From Levilactobacillus mulengensis (GTDB taxonomy: Bacteria > Bacillota > Bacilli > Lactobacillales > Lactobacillaceae), in NCBI RefSeq assembly GCF_003946045.1, contig NZ_RHNW01000010.1, forward strand, positions 1 through 64,000: 64,000 nt of DNA. The letters run 5' to 3'. Position numbers and translations under genes: made by a program. The notes under the pieces are model-generated. The model saw only the letters and a list, made by a program, of their open reading frames with translations. It searched no databases and was not told where the DNA came from. Positions 28,517 through 36,480 of this stretch are shown one piece after another; position 1 is the stretch's first letter, and every line of letters starts with the position of its first letter.

Positions 28517-28628
28517 GGTGGTCGTCGGAAGGGGTGGACTGGTATGGTTAGCCGAAGATTCTAGAATGGCATATCGTAGCCCCAGCAACGGTGAATCTCA
28601 GTCTTAATGCGTTAGGAAAGATAGTTTA

Positions 28629-28666
28629 AAAACACGAGGCAGGACCGCCGTCCTGCCTCGTGTTTT
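28629..28666. terminator. Perfect bidirectional terminator
   Basis: A perfect 17-base inverted repeat (28629-28645 and 28650-28666) with loop CGCC. The arm starts AAAACACGAGGC and the complement ends in TGTTTT, so it can work in both directions. On the plus strand it would end the coaDR transcript including copy C. The remaining 110 bases up to the rapZ promoter show nothing that I can support. Confidence 0.8.
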
Positions 28667-28785
28667 AAGTTGCCCCAAGTAATCGTAGAGATGTTGTCGC
28701 TCTGACCTTAGCTTAAGCCACAACCACCCACCCCGCTCATGAAAAGCCGGTAAGTTTCCAAAAAACGGTGAATTTAAGAGAATCG

Positions 28786-28816
28786 TTAGGAAAAGACACA
28801 CCCGGTGTGTTATACT
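28786..28816 (+). promoter_or_regulatory. rapZ promoter with palindromic spacer
   Basis: A TATACT -10 box (28811-28816) is preceded by the perfect palindrome ACACACC-C-GGTGTGT (28796-28810), which fills the spacer behind a weak TTAGGA (28786-28791; spacing 19). The position is that of a repressor operator; the cognate regulator is unknown. Confidence 0.55.
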
Positions 28817-28854
28817 GCATAAAGATTGTTTTCGAAAAGGAGCAAAGGAGAGCC

Positions 28855-29739
28855 ATGACAGAAGATATTCGCCTGGTCATTATCACCGGGATGAGTGGGG
28901 CCGGCAAGACCGTCGCCATGCAAAGCTTTGAAGATTTAGGCTACTTTTGTATTGATAACATGCCGCCTTCGTTGCTGCCGAAATTTTGGGACCTGGTTCG
29001 CGAGTCGGGGAAGCTGTCCAAGATTGCGTTAGTGATTGACCTGCGTTCACGAGCATTTTATGACGAAATTGTCCGGATGCTGAACGATGTGGCGGTTCAT
29101 GGGACCATGAATGCCCAGGTACTTTTCCTGGATGCCTCGGATGAGGAGCTGGTATCCCGTTATAAGGAGACCCGTCGTTCCCACCCATTAGCGCGGAATG
29201 GCCGCGTGATGGAAGGGATTCAGCGCGAGCGGACCTTGCTCGCCCCCATTCGGCAGGCAGCACAGTTGGTCATTGATACTACGAAATTAAGCCCGCGGAA
29301 GTTGCGGGAAGAAATTTTTCATAACTACGAAACGGAAACCACCCACACATTTCACATCGAGATCATGTCGTTTGGCTTTAAATACGGCCTGCCCATCGAT
29401 GCGGATATCGTGATGGACGTCCGGTTCTTACCGAATCCGTACTACCTGCCCGAGCTGCGGGAGCAAACCGGGCTGGATCAACCGGTCTATGATTACGTGA
29501 TGAGTCAACCGCAAACGGAAGACTTCTATCAGCGGTTCGTGGGCCTGTTGACGTCCATTGTGCCCGGCTATAAAAAAGAGGGCAAGTCGAGCCTGACGAT
29601 TGCGATTGGCTGTACCGGTGGGCAACACCGCTCGGTCGCCTTGACGCAACGCATTGGCAAGACCCTCGGGGACACGTACCCCGTACACGTCACCCATCGG
29701 GATATTAACAAACGAAAGGAGTCCGCTAATCGATCATGA
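28855..29739 (+). CDS. rapZ: RNase adapter protein RapZ (YvcJ)
   Basis: A 294-residue P-loop protein with Walker A GMSGAGKT (12-19), the DNMPPSLL motif and the C-terminal [11 protein letters not shown] motif. In Gram-negatives RapZ directs glmZ RNA to RNase E; in Bacillus the homologue YvcJ binds nucleotides and affects competence, so the precise role here is open. The start is ATG 28855, three bases after AAAGGAGAG; a TTG start 29 codons earlier overlaps the promoter and is rejected. It overlaps yvcK by four bases. Confidence 0.93.
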   Translation: MTEDIRLVIITGMSGAGKTVAMQSFEDLGYFCIDNMPPSLLPKFWDLVRESGKLSKIALVIDLRSRAFYDEIVRMLNDVAVHGTMNAQVLFLDASDEELVSRYKETRRSHPLARNGRVMEGIQRERTLLAPIRQAAQLVIDTTKLSPRKLREEIFHNYETETTHTFHIEIMSFGFKYGLPIDADIVMDVRFLPNPYYLPELREQTGLDQPVYDYVMSQPQTEDFYQRFVGLLTSIVPGYKKEGKSSLTIAIGCTGGQHRSVALTQRIGKTLGDTYPVHVTHRDINKRKESANRS

Positions 29740-30749
29740 GAGACCTAACAAACAGCCGCCGGCCCAAGATTGTGGTCATTGGCGGGGGCACGGGGCTACC
29801 GGTCATCTTGAGCAACTTACGCGATCAAGATGTCGATATCACGGCAGTCGTCACCGTTGCTGATGACGGGGGTTCCTCCGGCATCATCCGGCATTATGTC
29901 AACGTTGTGCCGCCTGGAGATATCCGCAACGTCATGGTGGCGTTGGCGGAAGTCCCAGACATTTATAAAGACTTATTCCAGTACCGGTTTGAAACGACGG
30001 ATGATTTCTTTGCGGGTCACGCCATTGGCAATCTCATCATTGCCGCCCTGTCAGAAATGCGGGGGGGTATTTTTGATGCCGTGCAGGAGTTATCGCAACT
30101 GATGCGGGTCAACGGCCACATTTACCCAGCCGCCAACGAACCGCTGGAACTACATGCACAGTTCGCTGACGGCAGCACGCTCAGCGGGGAGTCGGAAATC
30201 ACGGCCGCCCATAAGCTGATCAAGCGGGTCTGGGTCGAAACCAGTGACCATCATGACCAGCCGCAAGCCGTGCAGCCCGTGATCGATGCCATCATGAACG
30301 CTGATCAAATCGTGTTAGGGCCCGGGAGCCTATTTACCAGCATCCTGCCCAACCTGATGATCAAGAGCGTGGGGGATGCCGTGCGGGAAAGTTCTGCCGA
30401 AGTCGTCTACATCTGCAATATCATGACGCAGAAGGGCGAAACGGAAAACTTTACCGACGCCGATCACGTGCGTGTGCTGAATGAACATTTAAACGCAAAC
30501 TTTATTGATACCGTATTGGTCAACACCCGTAAGGTGCCCGACCAGTACATTGATTACCAACGTTGGGATGAAATGTCTCAACCCGTTCGGCATGATTTTC
30601 AGGGACTCCGCGATCAGGGGTGCCGGGTCATTTCGACCGACTTTTTACAATTACGCGATAACGGGGCGTTCCACAACGGGCAAGAGGTCGTTCATGAACT
30701 CTTGAACCTGATTGGGCAGCCGCGCTATCGAATGAAACGGAGGCCTTAA
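29736..30749 (+). CDS. yvcK: Gluconeogenesis and morphogenesis factor YvcK
   Basis: A 337-residue UPF0052/CofD-like protein with [17 protein letters not shown], the [11 protein letters not shown] loop and [13 protein letters not shown]. YvcK supports growth on gluconeogenic substrates and cell-wall synthesis in Bacillus and binds UDP-sugars; catalytic activity is not established. The ATG overlaps the rapZ stop (ATGA), and whiA follows after two bases. The rapZ-yvcK-whiA order is conserved in Firmicutes. Confidence 0.94.
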   Translation: MRDLTNSRRPKIVVIGGGTGLPVILSNLRDQDVDITAVVTVADDGGSSGIIRHYVNVVPPGDIRNVMVALAEVPDIYKDLFQYRFETTDDFFAGHAIGNLIIAALSEMRGGIFDAVQELSQLMRVNGHIYPAANEPLELHAQFADGSTLSGESEITAAHKLIKRVWVETSDHHDQPQAVQPVIDAIMNADQIVLGPGSLFTSILPNLMIKSVGDAVRESSAEVVYICNIMTQKGETENFTDADHVRVLNEHLNANFIDTVLVNTRKVPDQYIDYQRWDEMSQPVRHDFQGLRDQGCRVISTDFLQLRDNGAFHNGQEVVHELLNLIGQPRYRMKRRP

Positions 30750-30751
30750 CG

Positions 30752-31690
30752 GTGTCATACGCCAGTGAAGTCAAGAAAGAATTAACCACCCTGGAGGTCC
30801 ACCGGGACAACGCTAAAGCCGAATTGGTCGCGTTGATCCGGATGAACGGTGCCTTAGGGCTCGCGAACCACCACTTTGTCTTGAACGTCCAAACGGAAAA
30901 TCCCGCGATTGCCCGACGGATGTACCAGTTGCTCAAACAGTTCTACGATTTGGAAAGTGAACTGTTGGTTCGGCGTAAGATGAAATTAAAGAAAAATAAC
31001 TTGTACATTGTGCGGGTCAAGACTGGCGTCACGGAAGTCCTATCCGACCTGGGCATCTTTGACGGCATGCAACTACTAGAGTCCGTACCCGATGACATTT
31101 TAAATGATGACATGCGGGTGCGCTCATACCTCCGCGGGGCCTTCCTCGCCGGCGGTTCCGTCAATAATCCCGAGACCAGCCGGTACCATTTGGAAATTTA
31201 CTCACTATATGAGGAACATAACCAGATGATTGCGGAGATGATGAACCGTTACGACCTCAATGCGCGGACCATCGTGCGGCGGAGTGGGTACATCACCTAC
31301 CTGAAGGGGGCCGAAAAGATTGCCGACTTCCTGTCACTGATTGGGGCGACGACGGCCATGCTGCGGTTCGAAGACGTCCGGATCATGCGCGACATGCGTA
31401 ACTCGGTCAACCGCCTGGTCAACTGTGAGAACGCCAACATGGACAAGGTGGCCAACGCCTCGACCCGCCAACTCGATAACATTCAGTTCATCGATGCGAC
31501 GGTCGGCTTGGGCCAACTGCCCACGAAGCTGCGGGAAGTTGCCGAGGCTCGGATGGCGCACCAGGAAGTCAGCTTGAAGGAGCTCGGCGACCTGGTACCC
31601 GGCGGTCCGATTTCCAAGTCAGGAATCAATCACCGGTTACGTAAAATTAATGATTATGCCAAACAGCTGCGCGAAGAAGCGACGGCTTAG
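30752..31690 (+). CDS. whiA: DNA-binding protein WhiA
   Basis: A 312-residue protein with an N-terminal LAGLIDADG-homing-endonuclease-like domain ([22 protein letters not shown]) and a C-terminal helix-turn-helix domain ([26 protein letters not shown]). In Firmicutes WhiA influences division and chromosome segregation; in actinobacteria it is a sporulation regulator. The start is GTG 30752, two bases after the yvcK stop. It is the last gene of the unit. Confidence 0.95.
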   Translation: MSYASEVKKELTTLEVHRDNAKAELVALIRMNGALGLANHHFVLNVQTENPAIARRMYQLLKQFYDLESELLVRRKMKLKKNNLYIVRVKTGVTEVLSDLGIFDGMQLLESVPDDILNDDMRVRSYLRGAFLAGGSVNNPETSRYHLEIYSLYEEHNQMIAEMMNRYDLNARTIVRRSGYITYLKGAEKIADFLSLIGATTAMLRFEDVRIMRDMRNSVNRLVNCENANMDKVANASTRQLDNIQFIDATVGLGQLPTKLREVAEARMAHQEVSLKELGDLVPGGPISKSGINHRLRKINDYAKQLREEATA

Positions 31691-31701
31691 GCAGTATGAA
31701 G

Positions 31702-31734
31702 AGGAGTCTGGAGCTATTTCCGGGCTCTTTTTTT
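31702..31734 (+). terminator. whiA terminator
   Basis: GAGTCTGGA pairs with TCCGGGCTC across AGCTATT-type loop sequence and is followed by TTTTTTT. Confidence 0.8.
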
Positions 31735-31763
31735 GGCCAATTTTACGCTGGAAAAAATGCGCG

Positions 31764-31801
31764 CAAAAAAATAGCACCGGCCCCGGGGGTCAGTGCTATC
31801 G
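31764..31801 (-). terminator. clpP terminator
   Basis: On the minus strand GATAGCACTGACCCC pairs with GGGGCCGGTGCTAT and runs into seven T residues, just after the clpP stop. It is convergent with the whiA terminator. Confidence 0.85.
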
Positions 31802-31812
31802 TTAAAACAAGT

Positions 31813-32409
31813 TTACTTCTTTTGTTCACTACTATTGGTCATGATGTGGTCGATCAAACCATAATCGACGGCTTCTTGAGCACTCAAGTAGTTGTCCCGT
31901 TCAGTATCTTGATTCAGACGTTCAACGGGTTGGCCAGAGTTGTCAGCCAAAATCTTGTTGATCAATTGACGCGTCTTCAAGATTTCGCGAGCAGCGATTT
32001 CAATTTCAGTTTGTTGGCCTTGGGCACCACCGGATGGTTGGTGAATCATCACTTGGGCGTGAGGCAAAGCAAACCGCTTGCCCTTGGTCCCGGATGAAGC
32101 CAAGACACTGGCCATGGAAGCTGCCATCCCCAACGTAATGGTTTGCACGTCGGATTGGATGAAGTTCATGGTATCGTAAATGGCTAAGCCGGAAGAGACG
32201 ACCCCACCTGGTGAGTTGATGTAAAGTGAAATGTCCTTAGTGGAGTCTTGGGCATCCAAGAAGAGCAACTGCGCAATGATGGCGTTTGCCATGTCATCTT
32301 CGATTGGACCAGACAACATAATGATCCGGTCTTTTAAGAGTCGTGAATAGATATCATAGGCCCGTTCGCCACGGGATGATTGTTCGATAACTGTTGGTAC
32401 TAAATTCAT
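31813..32409 (-). CDS. clpP: ATP-dependent Clp protease proteolytic subunit
   Basis: ClpP forms the tetradecameric serine protease chamber that works with ClpX, ClpC or ClpE ATPases in protein quality control. The 198-residue product has the catalytic triad S98 (in GMAASMAS), H123 (in MIHQPSGG) and D172. The N-terminal loop [20 protein letters not shown] is standard. It is a single-gene unit on the minus strand; GGGAGG precedes the ATG and a CtsR box overlaps its promoter, indicating heat and stress induction. Confidence 0.97.
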   Translation of the reverse strand: MNLVPTVIEQSSRGERAYDIYSRLLKDRIIMLSGPIEDDMANAIIAQLLFLDAQDSTKDISLYINSPGGVVSSGLAIYDTMNFIQSDVQTITLGMAASMASVLASSGTKGKRFALPHAQVMIHQPSGGAQGQQTEIEIAAREILKTRQLINKILADNSGQPVERLNQDTERDNYLSAQEAVDYGLIDHIMTNSSEQKK

Positions 32410-32467
32410 GACAAGATAGCCTCCCTTATTAACAATTAAATGGCTAGCGTTTTGCTAACATGTTGTT

Positions 32468-32497
32468 AGTGTACCGCTATGGTCAGAGTAGGTCAAA
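32468..32497 (-). promoter_or_regulatory. clpP promoter with CtsR operator
   Basis: Read on the minus strand, TTGACC (32491-32496) and TACACT (32468-32473) are 17 bases apart. Overlapping the -35 box is a heptad direct repeat, GGTCAGA (32481-32487), three bases, GGTCAAA (32491-32497) on the plus strand. It matches the CtsR operator GGTCAAA-N3-GGTCAAA with one mismatch. ctsR is not in the window. Confidence 0.82.
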
Positions 32498-32725
32498 CGA
32501 AAAGACTCGCTGAGGAACCCTGAACCTTTTGACTAAAACTATCATAACAGAGTTTGGCCAAACGTCACGTATTCTGTCAGTCAATCGGAAGAGTGCTAAC
32601 GACGCTAAGCCTGAGTATTCAGTCAGTTACGACCACTTACGCCGGTTAAATAACCAGTTGCGACCAGTCTATTTATTTTTCAATTGGGATATGGTTTACT
32701 AAGAACAACGAAAGGGGGTGGCAGA

Positions 32726-33172
32726 TTGAAAATTCACGTGGAAATTGACGACACGGTGACCGAGCCCGAGGTGACGATTCGCGCGGCGGCCAATACCGAC
32801 CTCAGCCAACTGATGGCAGCACTCACTACTGTCGAGACGACGCCCAAGCGGCTGACCCTGCGACAACGGGGCCAGAGCGTCCAGGTGGCCGTGGCGGATA
32901 TTCTCTTCTTAGAGGCCGCTGATCACCAGGTCATGGTCCACACGGCCGACGCGGTCTTCGTGACCCGGCAACCGCTGTATGAATTGGCCGAGAGCCTACC
33001 GGTGACTTTCCAACGGATTTCCAAATCAGCCATCCTCAATCGCAATCAGATCTTGTCGCTGACCAAGTCGGTGACCGGAAATTTGGTTCGGTTTCAACAA
33101 TCGCATAAACAAATTTACGTGTCGCGCCGGTATTACAAGGCGTTGAAGGACGCATTAGAGGAAAAGGGGTAA
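32726..33172 (+). CDS. LytTR-type DNA-binding regulator
   Basis: A 148-residue protein with a LytTR DNA-binding domain at about 50-140 (DILFLEAADHQVMVHT, then FQRISKSAILNRNQI). The short N-terminal region (1-45) is not a receiver domain, so it is not a classical response regulator. The start is TTG 32726 behind AAAGGGGGTGG; an upstream in-frame ATG has no binding site. It is followed five bases later by the LiaF-like gene. Regulators of this size often control their own operon and a membrane partner; targets here are unknown. The 316-base divergent region between clpP and this gene holds the clpP promoter and no other clear signal. Confidence 0.82.
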   Translation: MKIHVEIDDTVTEPEVTIRAAANTDLSQLMAALTTVETTPKRLTLRQRGQSVQVAVADILFLEAADHQVMVHTADAVFVTRQPLYELAESLPVTFQRISKSAILNRNQILSLTKSVTGNLVRFQQSHKQIYVSRRYYKALKDALEEKG

Positions 33173-33177
33173 GCGTT

Positions 33178-33909
33178 ATGCATCGAAATTGGTTTTGGGG
33201 TGTGTTCCTGGTGTTAGCCGCGGGTATCTTAGTGACTAGCCGGATGGGAATTTTTACCTATCAAATTGGGTTCTGGACATTGTTGGTCGCGGTCTTCTTA
33301 GTGGCCGCGTTTGTGGAAAGCTTGGTTCATTTAACGGTGGGGGGGATGGTCTTCTCGCTAGCGTTCTTGGCGATTATCTTTGCGAAACCGTTGGGCATCG
33401 CGGCGTTAGCCCCTTGGACGATTCTCGGGGCCGCCATTTTGCTGACAGCCGGGTTGTCCCTGATCATCAAGCCGCGGTGGCGGTGGCACCATCACGGTCC
33501 ACGCGTCATCGTCAATGGTCAGGACTGGCATCACCGGGGGCAAGACTGGACGGAGGACGTGCAGGACGTGGATGATCCCGAGCTGACCGTGGATGTGAAC
33601 ATGAGCAGTAGTATCCGGTACCTGCAGTCACAGGATTTCAAACGCGCTATCATTAAGGTGTCCATGGGCAATGCCAAGGTTTACTTCGACAACGTGAAGG
33701 TCAATGATGCCGGGGCGGATGTCTACGTGGATGATTCGTTTGGTGGCGTTGAACTTTACCTGCCCAAGACGTGGAACGTTAAAAATGATATGAATACCAG
33801 CTTTGGCGCGGTCGAGGAGAAAGGCTTCCAGGAGACTGATCCGAATGCGCCAGAAGTCCGGGTTCACGGGAACATTTCCTTTGGCGGGATGACCATCATT
33901 TACGTCTAA
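33178..33909 (+). CDS. LiaF-like membrane protein, cell wall-active antibiotic response family
   Basis: A 243-residue protein with four hydrophobic segments (about 5-100), a basic and histidine-rich stretch (RWRWHHHG) and a soluble C-terminal domain (about 135-243) of the LiaF type, repetitive beta strands such as FKRAIIKVSMGNAKVYFDNV. LiaF restrains the LiaRS envelope-stress system in Bacillus, but no LiaR or LiaS lies here. Its partner is the LytTR gene five bases upstream, so the pair may form a one-component envelope-sensing module; this is inference. Confidence 0.78.
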   Translation: MHRNWFWGVFLVLAAGILVTSRMGIFTYQIGFWTLLVAVFLVAAFVESLVHLTVGGMVFSLAFLAIIFAKPLGIAALAPWTILGAAILLTAGLSLIIKPRWRWHHHGPRVIVNGQDWHHRGQDWTEDVQDVDDPELTVDVNMSSSIRYLQSQDFKRAIIKVSMGNAKVYFDNVKVNDAGADVYVDDSFGGVELYLPKTWNVKNDMNTSFGAVEEKGFQETDPNAPEVRVHGNISFGGMTIIYV

Positions 33910-33931
33910 ATAAAAATTTTTCGACGGCCCC

Positions 33932-33960
33932 TTGAATTTATATGCAGTATCAGGTATAGT
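33932..33960 (+). promoter_or_regulatory. Promoter of tRNA-Arg copy 1
   Basis: TTGAAT (33932-33937), a 17-base spacer and TATAGT (33955-33960), 32 bases ahead of the mature tRNA. Confidence 0.8.
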
Positions 33961-33992
33961 AATTAAGTACTCAAAAATACTGATGCTGTTAT

Positions 33993-34064
33993 GCGCCCGT
34001 AGTGTAATGGATCGCACGTAAGATTCCGGTTCTTGAAATGGGGGTTCGATTCCCTCCGGGCGCA
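33993..34064 (+). tRNA. tRNA-Arg (anticodon CCG), copy 1
   Basis: A 72-base cloverleaf: acceptor arms GCGCCCG and CGGGCGC with discriminator A, anticodon stem TAAGA/TCTTG with loop TTCCGGT giving anticodon CCG, and T arm GGGGGTTCGATTCCCTC. CCA is not encoded. It reads CGG arginine codons. A second identical gene lies at 34949. Confidence 0.95.
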
Positions 34065-34070
34065 TCAGTT

Positions 34071-34102
34071 GGTCGTAACCCTTGTGGTTGCGGCCTTTTT
34101 TG
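34071..34102 (+). terminator. Terminator of tRNA-Arg copy 1
   Basis: GGTCGTAACC (34071-34080) pairs with GGTTGCGGCC (34086-34095) and is followed by TTTTTTG. Confidence 0.9.
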
Positions 34103-34173
34103 TTTCATGGTGAGGAGCGATTGCGATTAATCGCGGGACAAATCTAAACTGCCGTCTAAACTAAATTGTGGCA

Positions 34174-34204
34174 ATAAAAAAGCCTGGGATTTAGTCCCAG
34201 ACTC
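34174..34204 (-). terminator. Terminator of the ECF S-component gene
   Basis: On the minus strand AGTCTGGGA pairs with TCCCAGGCT around CTAAA and is followed by TTTTTTA. Confidence 0.88.
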
Positions 34205-34219
34205 GCGTGGTTTTGAAAG

Positions 34220-34819
34220 TTAGCGACGAATCCGATCCCAGCGTTTCCGCAGGGGTAGGGCAATCAGTGGGGCCACAAGTACATCTAATAGTAATTCCGG
34301 AATACCATTCGTGAGTAACGAAATCATTAAGACGTAGCCTAAGGTTTGGTTACCCTGGGCACCGAACGCGGTAGCCACGGCGGGCGTTTGGTAGAAAATG
34401 AAGACCAATCCCAAGACTAGCAACGTGTTGACCAGCGCTGCACAGCCGGCAGCAACCTGCATGGAGCGCCGTTGGGACCAGTGGCGCTTGAGCCCCCAGG
34501 CATACAGACCACCGGCAGCCAGGCCCATCAATAGCCGGGGCAGAATCGAAATGAACGGGTTGGTAAAAATCAGTGGCGCTACCGGGCTGGACGGCCAGGT
34601 GAAGGCCCGAATGAACGTGATCAGCCCCCAGAAACCACCAATGGCCATGCCATCCTTCGGCCCTAAGGCGGTACCGGCGACGATGACGGTCAAACCAATC
34701 AACGTCATACTGAAGGGCCCAAAGGGGATGTAGCCCAAAAATGGAATGATATTTTGTAGTAAAACAATCGCCATGAGGAGCGCGTCCACCACCAGGCGGA
34801 AAGTCTTGTGTCGCGTCAT
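34220..34819 (-). CDS. ECF transporter substrate-binding S component
   Basis: A 199-residue membrane protein with about six hydrophobic segments, of the ECF (energy-coupling factor) S-component fold; the early QNIIPFLGYIPFGPFSMTLI region and the AxxxA-like small-residue helix support this. S components bind a vitamin or similar small molecule and share EcfA-EcfA'-EcfT modules encoded elsewhere. The substrate cannot be named from sequence. It is a lone minus-strand gene with its own promoter and terminator, set exactly between two identical tRNA-Arg genes on the plus strand. AGGTTTCGGT lies before the ATG. Confidence 0.8.
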   Translation of the reverse strand: MTRHKTFRLVVDALLMAIVLLQNIIPFLGYIPFGPFSMTLIGLTVIVAGTALGPKDGMAIGGFWGLITFIRAFTWPSSPVAPLIFTNPFISILPRLLMGLAAGGLYAWGLKRHWSQRRSMQVAAGCAALVNTLLVLGLVFIFYQTPAVATAFGAQGNQTLGYVLMISLLTNGIPELLLDVLVAPLIALPLRKRWDRIRR

Positions 34820-34851
34820 TTACCGAAACCTCCACGTAAGTTAATGCCGTT

Positions 34852-34883
34852 ATTATAGCATGATTTTTCGTGAAAACAGTCAA
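34852..34883 (-). promoter_or_regulatory. Candidate promoter of the ECF S-component gene
   Basis: On the minus strand a perfect TATAAT (34852-34857) lies 20 bases after TTGACT (34878-34883). Both boxes are good but the spacing is long. It diverges from the promoter of tRNA-Arg copy 2. Confidence 0.5.
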
Positions 34884-34889
34884 ACTGAC

Positions 34890-34918
34890 TTGTATTTTTA
34901 TCCAAAATCAGTTATAGT
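34890..34918 (+). promoter_or_regulatory. Promoter of tRNA-Arg copy 2
   Basis: TTGTAT (34890-34895), a 17-base spacer and TATAGT (34913-34918). The sequence following the -10 box (TATAGTAATT) is the same as in copy 1, so the promoter may belong to the duplicated unit. Confidence 0.8.
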
Positions 34919-34948
34919 AATTGAGGTGTTGTTCATAACAATTTTTAT

Positions 34949-35020
34949 GCGCCCGTAGTGTAATGGATCGCACGTAAGATTCCGGTTCTTGAAATGGGGG
35001 TTCGATTCCCTCCGGGCGCA
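34949..35020 (+). tRNA. tRNA-Arg (anticodon CCG), copy 2
   Basis: Identical over all 72 bases to the tRNA at 33993-34064, with the same acceptor, anticodon CCG and T arm, and the same flanking AT and TCA bases. Confidence 0.95.
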
Positions 35021-35034
35021 TCACTAACAACACG

Positions 35035-35068
35035 GCATCTCATACCTTCGGGTGTGGGATTTTTTTAT
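35035..35068 (+). terminator. Terminator of tRNA-Arg copy 2
   Basis: ATCTCATACC pairs with GGTGTGGGAT around TTCG and is followed by TTTTTTTAT. The stem sequence differs from that of copy 1. Confidence 0.9.
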
Positions 35069-35249
35069 ACCCTGAAATTAGTTTGTGGTTGCTGTAACGG
35101 GGTGGAATTGGGCATGTAACGACTAGTCGAGTTTTTTTGAATTGCGGTTCATTTAGACGGTGAAATCGCCATTCTGAGTGGGCTAATGAAAACTAATTTT
35201 CCAGTTTCTTCTACTGTAAGGGCTTACATAAATTAACAGACTGAATCAC

Positions 35250-35278
35250 TTGCTAAAGCGCTTGTGGTGACTTATACT
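35250..35278 (+). promoter_or_regulatory. cggR promoter with cre-like core
   Basis: TTGCTA (35250-35255), a 17-base spacer and TATACT (35273-35278). The spacer opens with AAGCGCTT (35256-35263), the palindromic core of CcpA-binding cre sites, though the outer bases match poorly. The stretch 35069-35249 shows nothing else that I can support. Confidence 0.6.
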
Positions 35279-35320
35279 ATTAATCGTAAAAGGTTGGCTC
35301 TGGTTGGCCTTTAAATTTTT

Positions 35321-35354
35321 GACCAGGGTGGGCGTTTATCAGCCACCTCTGGTC
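35321..35354 (+). promoter_or_regulatory. Inverted repeat in the cggR leader, possible CggR operator
   Basis: GACCAGGGTGG (35321-35331) and CCACCTCTGGTC (35343-35354) form an inverted repeat about 45 bases after the -10 box and 30 before cggR. It has no U-tract, so it is not a terminator. CggR represses its own operon from a site between promoter and gene in Bacillus, which makes this the best operator candidate; an RNA hairpin is also possible. Confidence 0.45.
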
Positions 35355-35383
35355 GAATAACGTCCCACTAGGAGGTAAGCAGG

Positions 35384-36412
35384 ATGCATGAAGATTGGCA
35401 GTGGGTCGAGGCAATTATGCCCCAGATGGTTGGGAAACTGACCAGCCGCTTCCGTGTTCTGCAAGGAATCGCCAACCTCCAACCCGTCGGTCGCCGGACC
35501 CTCGCTACCAAGCTAGCTTGCTCGGAGCGTACGGTGCGCACGACAACGGATGCCTTAGCGGGACTCGGTTTTGTTCAAATGTCCGTGAAGGGCATGCAGA
35601 TCACGGCCACTGGTCAGCGCGTTCTCCAGGGGTTAGCCCCCGTCATGAACGACTTGGCTGGTCGGCAACAGCGGGAACGAGAACTGGCAAAACGGTTGGG
35701 CATTGCCCACTGTACCATCGTGCCAGGTGATAGCACCGCGGCAAATGGGTCGCTCAACGGCTTAGCCCAGGCGGCTAGTCAAGTGTTGAACGATCAGATG
35801 CCGCAGGGCCGAAGTACCGTGGCCGTCATGGGTGGGCACACGTTGGCTACCGTGGCAGATGCGTTGACACCGGCACTAGCCGTCAATCGGCAGTTGCTAT
35901 TTGTCCCCGCTCGCGGTGGGGTTGGTGAATCGCCAGCCATTCAAGCCAATGCGGTTAGCGCCGCCATGGCTGAACACACTAACAGTGAGTTTCGCCAGCT
36001 GTATGTGCCTGAGCAATTAAATACGGAGACTTACAAGCCGCTCTTTGCCGAGCCGGCCATTCACGAAGTGCTCCAGTTGATTGCGCAAAGCAATGTGGTG
36101 ATTCACGGTATCGGTCAGGCGTTCGTCATGGCCGAGCGGCGCAACATGAATCCGCACGTGATTGCCGATTTATCTGCGGCCCATGCCGTGGGTGAGGCCT
36201 TTGGTTATTTCTATGATGACCAGGGCCACGTCGTCAGCAAGTTTCCCCGTATCGGGCTGGAAATTGGCGACTTAGCCGCTAAACAATTAGTCATCGCCGT
36301 AGCCGGTGGTGCCGAGAAGGGCGCTGCAATTGCGGCGTACATGCGTTTAGCGCCAGCACAGACTTGGTTAATTACCGACGAAGGTGCTGCTGACTTTGTT
36401 TTAAAGAAGTGA
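35384..36412 (+). CDS. cggR: Central glycolytic genes regulator CggR
   Basis: A 342-residue SorC/DeoR-type repressor: N-terminal helix-turn-helix (about 30-80, LATKLACSERTVRTTTDALAGLG) and a C-terminal sugar-phosphate-binding domain. In Bacillus it represses gapA and the lower glycolytic genes unless fructose-1,6-bisphosphate is present. AGGAGG precedes ATG 35384. It is followed 68 bases later by gap, as in most Firmicutes. Confidence 0.93.
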   Translation: MHEDWQWVEAIMPQMVGKLTSRFRVLQGIANLQPVGRRTLATKLACSERTVRTTTDALAGLGFVQMSVKGMQITATGQRVLQGLAPVMNDLAGRQQRERELAKRLGIAHCTIVPGDSTAANGSLNGLAQAASQVLNDQMPQGRSTVAVMGGHTLATVADALTPALAVNRQLLFVPARGGVGESPAIQANAVSAAMAEHTNSEFRQLYVPEQLNTETYKPLFAEPAIHEVLQLIAQSNVVIHGIGQAFVMAERRNMNPHVIADLSAAHAVGEAFGYFYDDQGHVVSKFPRIGLEIGDLAAKQLVIAVAGGAEKGAAIAAYMRLAPAQTWLITDEGAADFVLKK

Positions 36413-36418
36413 TACAAT
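36390..36418 (+). promoter_or_regulatory. Internal promoter for gap
   Basis: CTGACT (36390-36395), a 17-base spacer and TACAAT (36413-36418) lie across the end of cggR. They would allow gap to be expressed more strongly than cggR. Confidence 0.55.
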
Positions 36419-36480
36419 GAACAAGTATTGCTTTTTAAAAAAATTATCTTTGTTTGCTTCCTGAAGGAGGAAATCACAGT

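Noticed and set aside
28307-28564. 85-codon plus-strand frame within copy C
   Set aside because: It lacks a binding site, and the region is better explained by paired RNA-like segments.
34350-34883. 177-codon minus-strand frame overlapping the ECF gene
   Set aside because: It is out of frame with the membrane protein, begins in the promoter and has no recognisable features.
33993-35020. Integrated island with tRNA attachment sites
   Set aside because: Both repeats are full functional tRNA genes with promoters, and no integrase or mobility gene lies between them.
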